Origin: Amycolatopsis sp. NBRC 101858
GTDB lineage: Bacteria > Actinomycetota > Actinomycetes > Mycobacteriales > Pseudonocardiaceae
NCBI RefSeq assembly: GCF_030269325.1
Contig: NZ_BSTD01000001.1
Span: 2,000,681 to 2,064,680, forward strand
Reading direction: 5' to 3'
Length of the DNA: 64,000 nucleotides
This document shows, one piece after another, positions 55,802 to 63,116 of the stretch. The notes below the pieces were generated by a model, which did no database searches, had not been told where the DNA came from, and saw nothing but the letters and a program-made list of their open reading frames with translations. A program made the translations under genes and the position numbers. Numbering within the stretch: position 1 is the first letter of the stretch; every line of letters starts with the position of its first letter.

Positions 55802-57145
55802 GTGACGCTCAGCGAGCTTCTTCCCAGCCTCGGTTGCGAAGCCGCCGATCACCTCGAGCCAGGAGTCTGGCCGCGAAGCACCCGACTCGGCGAAGACGGC
55901 GAACTCCTCTTCGCCGGTGCGAAGGTCAGCCACCTCGCCGCCCGCTTCGGGACGCCGTCCTACCTCATCGACGAGCAGCAGGTCCGCGACGCCGCGCGCG
56001 AGTACCGCCGCGCGTTGCCGGACGTCGAAGTCGCGTACGCGAGCAAGGCGCTGTGCACGCGATCCGTCCTGCGTTGGGTCGCCGAAGAGGGGTTGTCGCT
56101 CGACACCTGCTCCGCGGGCGAGATCGCCGTCGCACGCTCAGTCGGCTTCCCCGCCGAGCGCATGCTGTTGCACGGCAACGCGAAGACGCCCGAAGACCTG
56201 AAGGCCGCTCTCGCGTACGGCGTCCGGCGGATCGTGGTCGACTCGCTCGACGAGATCGAGCAGCTCGGCGCGCTCGCCCCCGGCGCGCAGCAGGTGATGA
56301 TCCGCGTGACGCCGGGTGTCACGGCCGGGGCGCACGCGGCCATCAGCACCGGCGCCGAAGGCCAGAAGTTCGGTTTCTCGCTGCTCGACGGCGTTCCCGA
56401 CAACGTCGACGCGGCGGTGAAGGCCGTGGGAGCACAACCCGGGCTACGGCTCGTCGGCCTGCACTGCCACATCGGCTCGCAGGTCTCCCGCGTCGACCGC
56501 TACGAAGCCGCCGCGCGCCGGATGGCCGAGGTGCTCGTCCGGATCCGCGACACCCACGGTGTCACGCTGCGGGAGCTCGACCTCGGCGGCGGCCACGCGG
56601 TGCCGTACGTCGGCGGCGAGCCCGCGTTCGACCTCGGCGGGTACTCGCGGCGCCTGCGCGTGGCGCTCGCCTACGAGTGCGCGGCGCACGGCTTCCCGTT
56701 GCCGCGCTTGACGATCGAGCCGGGCCGGGCGCTCGTCGGGCCGGCCGGGATCACGGTCTACCGGGTGTGCGCGGTCAAGCGCGGCAGCCGCACGTTCGTC
56801 GCGGTCGACGGCGGCATGAGCGACAACGCGCGGCCGTCGCTCTACGGCGCGCGCTACACGACGCGCCTGGTCGGCCGGCGCTCCACGGAAAAGCGCGTTC
56901 CGATGACCGTCGTCGGCCGGCACTGCGAATCCGGCGACGTCCTCGCCGACGGCATCAGCCTGCCCGGTGACCTGCACGCCGGCGACCTCCTGGCCGTGCC
57001 GTGCACCGGCGCGTACCACCACTCGCTGGCGTCGAACTACAACCAGGTCGGGCGGCCGCCGCTGGTCGGCGTCCGCGACGGCGTCGCGACACTGCTGGTG
57101 CGCCGCGAAACCGAGGAGGACCTCAGCCGTCGCGATTTGGGCTAG
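55802..57145 (+). CDS. lysA: Diaminopimelate decarboxylase-like enzyme
   Basis: This 447-residue PLP-dependent fold III decarboxylase carries the PLP lysine in VAYASKALCT, then HCHIGSQV, DLGGGHAVPY, LTIEPGRALVGPAG, CESGDVL and YHHSLASNYNQVGRP. The sequence fits LysA (meso-diaminopimelate to L-lysine). It stands alone, away from the usual argS-lysA-hom-thrC-thrB cluster, so it may be a second copy with another substrate or role. The GTG start follows CCGGAGG. The stop shares CTAG with the convergent TetR stop. Confidence 0.85.
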   Translation: MTLSELLPSLGCEAADHLEPGVWPRSTRLGEDGELLFAGAKVSHLAARFGTPSYLIDEQQVRDAAREYRRALPDVEVAYASKALCTRSVLRWVAEEGLSLDTCSAGEIAVARSVGFPAERMLLHGNAKTPEDLKAALAYGVRRIVVDSLDEIEQLGALAPGAQQVMIRVTPGVTAGAHAAISTGAEGQKFGFSLLDGVPDNVDAAVKAVGAQPGLRLVGLHCHIGSQVSRVDRYEAAARRMAEVLVRIRDTHGVTLRELDLGGGHAVPYVGGEPAFDLGGYSRRLRVALAYECAAHGFPLPRLTIEPGRALVGPAGITVYRVCAVKRGSRTFVAVDGGMSDNARPSLYGARYTTRLVGRRSTEKRVPMTVVGRHCESGDVLADGISLPGDLHAGDLLAVPCTGAYHHSLASNYNQVGRPPLVGVRDGVATLLVRRETEEDLSRRDLG

Positions 57146-57756
57146 GCCTGGGCACTGACCGCCGCCAGCCCCGCGAGCAGCACGCCGAGCGCGTACCGGA
57201 AGTCGTCCTCGACCGTCGAGCCGGCGCGTTCGCGCAGGCCACGGGCCATCAGCGGGAACGGGAACGACGACGAAGCGATCACCTCGGCCTCCTCGGCGGG
57301 CGACGGCCGCGTCTGGTCCTCGACGGCCCGCCCGAGCACGAAGTGCACCAGCACGCCGGCGGCGCGGGTGGCCTCACCGAGCGGGAAGCCCGCGTCGTGC
57401 AGCACCCCGACCGCGCGCTCGGCGAGGTCACCGAGCGCGCGGGCCGTGGTGAGGTCGGCGCCCAGCGCGACGCGGGCGCCGTCGCGGTGCGCGAGCAACG
57501 CCTCGTGCAGCGCGAAGCCCGCGTCTTCGAGCCACTTCAGCCACGGGCCGCCGTCGGGCAGCCCGGCGACTACCGGCGCGACGATCGCGTCCGTCATGTG
57601 GTCGAGCAGCGCGCGCTTGCTCCGGAAGTGCCAGTACAACGCGGGGGCCTTGACGCCCAGTTCGGTCGCCAGCCGCCGCACGGTCAGCTTGTCGAGCCCC
57701 TCGTCTTCCAGCAGTTCCAGCGCGACGCGCACCGCGTCGCCGACTTCCAGCGGCAT
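57142..57756 (-). CDS. TetR-family repressor (TetR_C type)
   Basis: This 204-residue protein has a helix-turn-helix reading LELLEDEGLDKLTVRRLATELGVKAPALYWHFRSKRALLDHM. The effector domain resembles the classical TetR C-terminal domain (LLAHRDGARVALGADLT, AAGVLVHFVLGRAVEDQ). It is divergent from an FAD monooxygenase with the TetX-like layout. Two TTAAC-type palindromes lie between them, so it almost certainly represses that gene and itself until a ligand binds. The ligand may be an aromatic polyketide-like drug. Confidence 0.93.
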   Translation of the reverse strand: MPLEVGDAVRVALELLEDEGLDKLTVRRLATELGVKAPALYWHFRSKRALLDHMTDAIVAPVVAGLPDGGPWLKWLEDAGFALHEALLAHRDGARVALGADLTTARALGDLAERAVGVLHDAGFPLGEATRAAGVLVHFVLGRAVEDQTRPSPAEEAEVIASSSFPFPLMARGLRERAGSTVEDDFRYALGVLLAGLAAVSAQA

Positions 57757-57772
57757 GCTCCTCCTTGACGCT

Positions 57773-57810
57773 TTAACTTGTTAAGGCCATCCTAGCCCTT
57801 AACAAGTTAA
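57773..57810. promoter_or_regulatory. Double TetR operator
   Basis: TTAACTTGTTAAGG (57773-57786) and CCTTAACAAGTTAA (57797-57810) form a perfect 14-bp inverted repeat with a 10-bp spacer. Each arm is itself nearly palindromic (TTAAC-TT-GTTAA). The AT-rich sites stand out sharply in this genome and lie between the divergent TetR and monooxygenase genes. Confidence 0.88.
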
Positions 57811-57819
57811 GGAGAAAGC

Positions 57820-59178
57820 ATGGACGCCGATGTGATCGTCGTGGGCGCCGGACCGGTGGGCCTGTTCCTCGCGGCCGAGCTCAAGCTGGCGGGCGCGGAA
57901 CCCCTGGTCCTGGAACGCCTCGAAGCACCTTCCGAAGAACCGAAGTCACGCGGCCTGGGCGCGCTGGCGACCGAAGCGCTCCGGCGACGCGGGCTCGGCC
58001 CCCAGCTCGCCGAGGCCGACGTCGCCGGCACGAAGGACCTCGCCCGCGACCACGGCAGCACCCGCGGCCACTTCGCGAACATCTTCAAGATCGTCCCCAG
58101 CGAGGACCGCCCCCGGACGAACATCTGGCAGCCGGAGCTTGAACGCGTCCTCGCGAAGCACGCCGAAGGCATCCGGATCCTGCGCGGCCACGAGGTCACC
58201 GCGCTGGAGTCCGATGTAGACGGTGTCACGGTGACCGCCGGGAAGACCTGGCGCGCGCGGTACGTCGTCGGCTGCGACGGCGGCCGCAGCACGGTCCGCA
58301 AGCTGGCCGGGTTCGAGTTCCCCGGCACGCCGGCGCTGCTGCGCACGATCGCCGGCCAGGCGCGGTTCGCCGGTGACCTCCCGCCGAGCGGGCGGCACGC
58401 CGGTGGCACCTTCCTGCACGGCGGCAGCATGGTCGGGCTCACCGAGCCCGCGGCGAACCCGGAACCGGTCACCGCGGCCGATTTCGCCGCGAGCATCCGG
58501 CGGATCACCGGTGCCGACGTCGTCGTCGAGGAGTTCCGGGAGGAACGGCGGTTCGGCGACCAGGCCCGGCAGGCCGCCGACTACCGCCGCGGCCGCGTCT
58601 TCCTCGCCGGCGACGCCGCGCACGTGCACTCGCCGAGCGGTGGCCAGGGCCTCAACCTCGGCATTCCCGACGCGGCCAACCTCGGCTGGAAGCTCGGCGC
58701 CGTCCTCCGCGGCGACAAGCCCGAAGCGTTCCTCGACACGTACACGCGCGAAAGGCACCCGGCCGGCGAAGCGGTGCTACGCAACACGCGCGCGCAGTCG
58801 GCGTTGCTGGCGCCCGGCCCGCACGTCGACGCGTTGCGCGAGATCGTCGGCGAAGTGCTGGACCTGCCGGAGGCGAACCGGTACTTCGCGGACCTCCTGT
58901 CCGGCGTCCGCGACCGCTACGACTTCCCTTACCCCGCCCCGGCTCCGGTCGGCGAGCACTGCCCGGACCTCGAGCTCGTCGACGGTGCCGGCCGCACGAC
59001 CCGGCTGCACGAACACACCCGCACCGGCCGCGGCCTCCTGCTGACCGAGCACCCGGCCGATCCGCGCGTCGACGTCGTGCCGGTGACGAACACCGGACCG
59101 CTGCTGCTGCGGCCCGACGGCGTCATCGCCTGGGCCGGCGAAGGCCCCCTCGACGTCGCACTGGGCACCTGGTTCTGA
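57820..59178 (+). CDS. FAD-dependent aromatic monooxygenase
   Basis: This 452-residue class A flavin monooxygenase has the FAD motif VIVVGAGPVGLFLAAEL, the DG motif VVGCDGGRSTVRK and the GD motif VFLAGDAAHVHSPSGGQGLN. A C-terminal thioredoxin-like domain (about 355-452) is shared with polyketide hydroxylases and rifampicin/tetracycline-inactivating enzymes. It hydroxylates an aromatic ring using NAD(P)H and O2. Tight control by the divergent TetR protein suggests drug detoxification rather than biosynthesis. AAGGAG, part of the operator region, serves as ribosome site. Confidence 0.92.
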   Translation: MDADVIVVGAGPVGLFLAAELKLAGAEPLVLERLEAPSEEPKSRGLGALATEALRRRGLGPQLAEADVAGTKDLARDHGSTRGHFANIFKIVPSEDRPRTNIWQPELERVLAKHAEGIRILRGHEVTALESDVDGVTVTAGKTWRARYVVGCDGGRSTVRKLAGFEFPGTPALLRTIAGQARFAGDLPPSGRHAGGTFLHGGSMVGLTEPAANPEPVTAADFAASIRRITGADVVVEEFREERRFGDQARQAADYRRGRVFLAGDAAHVHSPSGGQGLNLGIPDAANLGWKLGAVLRGDKPEAFLDTYTRERHPAGEAVLRNTRAQSALLAPGPHVDALREIVGEVLDLPEANRYFADLLSGVRDRYDFPYPAPAPVGEHCPDLELVDGAGRTTRLHEHTRTGRGLLLTEHPADPRVDVVPVTNTGPLLLRPDGVIAWAGEGPLDVALGTWF

Positions 59179-59370
59179 AACGGCCGTGGGCGGCCCCGCG
59201 AAACCGCCTCGGAATGACTCGTGAGTTTCCTCCACAGCCACCGATTCCTCGGCAAATCACGATCCTGGCGCCGGATCACGTGAAGCTGGCGCAGGGGTCT
59301 CGCTTTCTGGTCAGGTCTCGATACGCTGCGCACTTGACAAATCACATGCCGAAACACAGGGAGGGACGGC

Positions 59371-59847
59371 ATGGGTGAAGATTCACGTGCGCGCGGGCTG
59401 GACAACACGGACAGATCGCTGATCGCCCTGCTGCAGCAGGACGGCCGGGCTTCGTTCACCGCGCTCGCGAAGGCGGTCGGGCTTTCGGAGGGGGCCGTCC
59501 GCCAACGGGTGCAACGGCTCCTGCGCGACGACCTCATGCAGATCGTCGCGGTGACCGACCCGGCCAACGTCGATCTGACGCGGCAGGCGATGGTCGGGAT
59601 CAGCGTCGACGGCGCTGATCCGCGCGCAGTCGCCGACAAGCTCTCCGAACTGCCGAACGTGCACTACGTCGTGTTGTGCGCCGGGCGCTACGACCTGCTG
59701 GCCGAACTCGTCTGCCGGGACGACGACCACATGCTCGAAGTGCTGGGCGAGGAGATCCGCAAGATCGACGGCGTGTCCGGGACCGAGCTGTTCGTCTACC
59801 TGAAGCTGGCCAAGCAGAACTACGCCTGGGGCCGGCTGACGGCCTGA
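59371..59847 (+). CDS. Lrp/AsnC-family regulator
   Basis: This 158-residue protein has an N-terminal helix-turn-helix (LDNTDRSLIALLQQDGRASFTALAKAVGLSEGAVRQRVQRL) and a C-terminal RAM ligand-binding domain (QAMVGISVDGADPRAVADKLSELPNVHYVVLCAGRYDLLAEL). Members bind amino acids and act as octamer-like assemblies. GGGAGGGACGGC precedes the ATG. About 190 bp of non-coding DNA lies upstream. The target is unknown; it is not clearly paired with a neighbour. Confidence 0.92.
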   Translation: MGEDSRARGLDNTDRSLIALLQQDGRASFTALAKAVGLSEGAVRQRVQRLLRDDLMQIVAVTDPANVDLTRQAMVGISVDGADPRAVADKLSELPNVHYVVLCAGRYDLLAELVCRDDDHMLEVLGEEIRKIDGVSGTELFVYLKLAKQNYAWGRLTA

Positions 59848-59887
59848 CCGGGGTGAGGGGGAAACCGGGTTTCCCCCTCACGAGCCG

Positions 59888-62092
59888 CTACTGGAACCGG
59901 CGGTGGCCGGCCCGCGCGGGCACGCCCGCTTCGGCGAGTCCGGCCAGCGCCGCCGGGAGCGGATCCCGGTGCAGCACCCCGAGGCGCTGCGTGGCGCGGG
60001 TGAGCGCGACGTACAGCTCGGCCGCGCCGCGCGCGCCGCCGGCCAGGATCCGCGCGGGCTCGACGACGAGAACCGCGTCGAACTCCAGGCCCTTGGTCGC
60101 CGACGGCGGGACCGTGCCCGGCACGCCGGGCGGGCCGATGACGACGCTGGTTCCTTCGCGCACGGCTTCATCGCTTTCGAAATCGTCGATCGCGGCTCGC
60201 AGCTCGTCGTCCGCGACGCGTCTGGCCCACGGCCGGACCCCGCTCGCCCGCACGGATTCCGGCGGCCGCGCGGCCGGCGCGAACTCCGCAAGCAGCGCGC
60301 CCGCGACGGTCATGATCTCCGCCGGCGTCCGGTAGTTCACGGTCAGCTCCCGGTAGGCCCACCGGTCGGCGACGTAGGGCGCCAGCACCGGCCCCCACGC
60401 CGTCGCCCCGGCCGCGCTGCGGCGTTGCGCGAGGTCGCCGACGATCGTGAACGAGCGGCTCGGGCACCGCCGCATCAGCGTCCGCCAGTCCATTTCGGAC
60501 AGTTCCTGTGCTTCGTCGACGACGACGTGCCCGTACGTCCAGTCGCGGTCCGCGGCCGCGCGCTCGGCGAGGTCGCGGGTGTCGCGCTCGGCGAACCGGC
60601 CGGCCAGGTCCTCGGCGTAGAGCAGGTCGGTGGCGACCAGGCCGAGGTCTTCGTCCAGTTCCTCCCGGTCCAGCTTGATGAGGTCCATGACGCCCTCGGC
60701 GTAGTCCGCGTCGTCCTCGGCCCGGCGGCGCGCGGCGGCGCGGTCGGCGGAGTCGTCCCGGCCGAGCAGGTCGGCCAGCTCGTCGAGCAGCGGCACGTCC
60801 GAGACCGTCCAGGCCGCGCCGTCCACGCGGAACAGCGCCGGATCGGCCCCGGCGGCTTCGAGCCGGCGCGGCGACATGTACAGCGGCGCCAGCAGCGTCT
60901 CCGGCGTCAATTCCGGCCAGAGCGCGGCGAGCGTGGCGTCGAGGCCTTCGTGCTCGGCCAGCTCGTCGAGGACGTCGGCGCGCAGGTCGGCCCACGCCCC
61001 GCGGTCCTCGCGGGTCAGCCAGCCCTCGCCGATCCGCGCGACGGCCCGCTCGGCCAGGGTCGTCACGACGTGCTCGCGGAAGACCGCGCGGGCCTCGTTG
61101 TGCGGCAGCCCGGACCGGCGCGCTTCGAGCCGGGCCTCGCCGGCGATGCCGTCGTCGAGGTCGACGCTGACGTCGGCCAGTTCGACCGGCACCGGTTCGT
61201 CGGGCACCTTCTGCCGGTCGGCGACCGCCGCGGCCAGCACGGCGAGGATCTTCAGCGATCCCTTGAGTTCCGCCACCGCCGGCTCGTCTTCGGCCGTGAC
61301 GCGCAGGCCCGGCACGAGGTCGCCGGTGGTCAGGAAGACGACGTCGGACTCGCCGAGCGAGGGCAGCACCCGGCCGATGTGGTCGAGGAACAGCGGGCTC
61401 GGCCCGACCACCAGCACGCCGCTGCGCGACATCCGTTCGCGCTGGGTGTAGAGCAGGTACGCGACGCGGTGCAGCGCGACGGCGGTCTTGCCGGTGCCAG
61501 GCCCGCCCTCGACGACCAGCACCCCGGAGTGCCCGAGGCGGATGATCTCGTCCTGCTCGGCCTGGATGGTCGCGACGATGTCCCGCATGCCCTCGCCGCG
61601 CGGCGCGTTGACGGCCGCGAGCAACGCCGCGTCCCCGCGTTCGCCGTCGCCGGGACGGCCCAGGACCTCGTCGGTGAAATCGACGACGGTGCGCCCCAGC
61701 GTGTGGAACTGACGGCGGCGGCGCATGTTTTCCGGCGTCGCCGCGGTGGCGACGTAGAACGGCCGCGCCGCCGGCGCCCGCCAATCCAGCAGAAGGGGTT
61801 CGTAGCCGTTTTCGCCGTCGAAGAGCCCGATCCGGCCGATGTACTCCGTTTCGCCCGAAAGGGCGTCCAGCCTGCCGAAGCAGAGACCGTTGTCGGCGAC
61901 GTTCAGCCGGACGGTCTCACGGGCCCGGACGCGCACGTCGGCATCGCGCTCCACCAGCGTGGTTCCCGGTTCCCCGAGCGCGTTGTGGTAGCGCGCCCGG
62001 GCCTGTTCGCGTTCGCGGTCGAGGCGCGCGTACAGCCCGGTGACGTACGCGCGTTCGGCCCGCAATTCCTCGTCGTACCCCTGGTTTGACAA
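59888..62092 (-). CDS. HelD/HelR-like RNA polymerase-associated helicase
   Basis: This 734-residue superfamily 1 ATPase has an N-terminal coiled coil (DEELRAERAYVTGLYARLDREREQARARY), Walker A EGGPGTGKTA and Walker B VVVDEAQELSEMDW. Motif III IVGDLAQRRSA, LTVNYRTPAEIM, and C-terminal ATKGLEFDAVLVVEP and YVALTRATQRL follow. The length and layout match actinobacterial HelD proteins, which displace stalled RNA polymerase from DNA; the HelR subgroup protects the polymerase from rifamycins. I see no rifamycin-associated inverted repeat upstream. The start is TTG with GAGGGGA 4-5 bases upstream. Confidence 0.9.
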   Translation of the reverse strand: MSNQGYDEELRAERAYVTGLYARLDREREQARARYHNALGEPGTTLVERDADVRVRARETVRLNVADNGLCFGRLDALSGETEYIGRIGLFDGENGYEPLLLDWRAPAARPFYVATAATPENMRRRRQFHTLGRTVVDFTDEVLGRPGDGERGDAALLAAVNAPRGEGMRDIVATIQAEQDEIIRLGHSGVLVVEGGPGTGKTAVALHRVAYLLYTQRERMSRSGVLVVGPSPLFLDHIGRVLPSLGESDVVFLTTGDLVPGLRVTAEDEPAVAELKGSLKILAVLAAAVADRQKVPDEPVPVELADVSVDLDDGIAGEARLEARRSGLPHNEARAVFREHVVTTLAERAVARIGEGWLTREDRGAWADLRADVLDELAEHEGLDATLAALWPELTPETLLAPLYMSPRRLEAAGADPALFRVDGAAWTVSDVPLLDELADLLGRDDSADRAAARRRAEDDADYAEGVMDLIKLDREELDEDLGLVATDLLYAEDLAGRFAERDTRDLAERAAADRDWTYGHVVVDEAQELSEMDWRTLMRRCPSRSFTIVGDLAQRRSAAGATAWGPVLAPYVADRWAYRELTVNYRTPAEIMTVAGALLAEFAPAARPPESVRASGVRPWARRVADDELRAAIDDFESDEAVREGTSVVIGPPGVPGTVPPSATKGLEFDAVLVVEPARILAGGARGAAELYVALTRATQRLGVLHRDPLPAALAGLAEAGVPARAGHRRFQ

Positions 62093-62115
62093 ATTCCCCT
62101 CACAGCGGTTAGACT
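62086..62115 (+). promoter_or_regulatory. Candidate promoter for the VOC gene
   Basis: TTGACA (62086-62091), 18 bp, then TAGACT (62110-62115) fits an actinomycete vegetative promoter (TTGACN/TANNNT). It points rightward and overlaps the HelD start region, about 110 bp before the VOC-protein gene. Confidence 0.5.
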
Positions 62116-62230
62116 GACGCTACATTCGGCGGGTCTTCCTGTTTATTTCGGAAGGCACGTCGATTTTTTATTGTCCACCCGGTGTCAAGACCCCTATCCG
62201 AGCCGGAATGACCAGCGGTACTGTTCGCGC

Positions 62231-62623
62231 ATGAGCGGCCCGCGGGTGTTCCGGCTGATCCAGCCGGTCGACGACATCGAGATCGCGGTCGCCTTCTACG
62301 CCGCCGTCTTCGGGGATCCGGGCGAACGGATCGCGGTCAACCGGCACTACTTCACCTGCGGTGGCGTCGTGATCGCCTGCGTCGAAGCGCCGCTCGAACA
62401 CCGCGAACCGCGGCCGCAGCGGGACCCGCGGATCGTCTACGTCGCGGTCGACGACGTCGAGGAGACCTTCCGGCGGGTGCGTGCCGCCGGGCCGCGCTGG
62501 ATCGACGACGCGATCGAGACCCAGTTCTGGGGCGAACGGTCCTTCTACGCGGACGACCCGTTCGGCAACCCGCTCTGCTTCGTCCAGGAGGACACGCTCT
62601 ACCTGGGCGGTCCCGTCGGCTGA
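62231..62623 (+). CDS. VOC/glyoxalase-like protein
   Basis: This 130-residue VOC-fold protein reads VFRLIQPVDDIEIAVAFYAAVFGDPGERIAVNRHYFTCGGVVIACVE. VYVAVDDVEETFRRVRAAG and SFYADDPFGNPLCFVQ follow. It could be a lyase or a drug-binding protein; metal ligands are not obvious. It is divergent from the HelD-like gene, and its 3' end overlaps the DUF6328-like gene by 25 bp. Confidence 0.87.
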   Translation: MSGPRVFRLIQPVDDIEIAVAFYAAVFGDPGERIAVNRHYFTCGGVVIACVEAPLEHREPRPQRDPRIVYVAVDDVEETFRRVRAAGPRWIDDAIETQFWGERSFYADDPFGNPLCFVQEDTLYLGGPVG

Positions 62624-63087
62624 GCGCCGTGGGCGCGGTGGATCCGGAACGGCATCACGAACCAGAGCAGCCCGAAGAGCAGCACGCACAACACCGCCAT
62701 GATGACCATGGCGATCCCGCCGTAGACCACCTTCGCGATCAGCGCGACCGTCGACGTGATCGCCAGCGCCAGGCAGACCAGGCCGACCAGCACGAGCCGG
62801 TTGCCGACGGTCAGGATCCGCTCCCGGCTGCCGGTGCGGAACAGCAGCCGGTGCCACGCCGCGGGCGCGGTCAGCAACGCCGTCGCCGCCACCGCGAGGG
62901 CCACCGCGGACAGGTGCAGCGCCTTCTCGAACCCGCTGGCGTCGTGGAACCGGTCGGTGAACACGACCGAAAGCAGGAAGCCGAAGAGGATCTGCACGCC
63001 GGCCTGCGCGACCCGCAGCTCCTGGAGCAGCTCGCCGATGTTGCGCGTCAGCTGCTCGTTGCGGGTTTCGCCGGTGTGTTCCGCCAC
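62599..63087 (-). CDS. DUF6328-like membrane protein
   Basis: The protein has 162 residues. The cytoplasmic N-terminus RNEQLTRNIGELLQELRVAQAGVQILFGFLLSVVFTDRF is the hallmark of the family. Four transmembrane helices follow, with a charged loop (RTGSRERIL) between the second pair, then a short C-terminal tail. Function is unknown; related genes are common next to stress and regulatory genes in Actinobacteria. The GTG start lies 30 bp from the end of the WYL regulator on the same strand. Confidence 0.85.
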   Translation of the reverse strand: MAEHTGETRNEQLTRNIGELLQELRVAQAGVQILFGFLLSVVFTDRFHDASGFEKALHLSAVALAVAATALLTAPAAWHRLLFRTGSRERILTVGNRLVLVGLVCLALAITSTVALIAKVVYGGIAMVIMAVLCVLLFGLLWFVMPFRIHRAHGAQPTGPPR

Positions 63088-63116
63088 GGGAAGACGATAC
63101 GCGGACCCGGCGGTGT

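Noticed and set aside
59300..59370. TTGACA at about 59334 as the Lrp gene promoter
   Set aside because: No acceptable -10 hexamer lies at 16-19 bp; the ribosome site is already reached by then.
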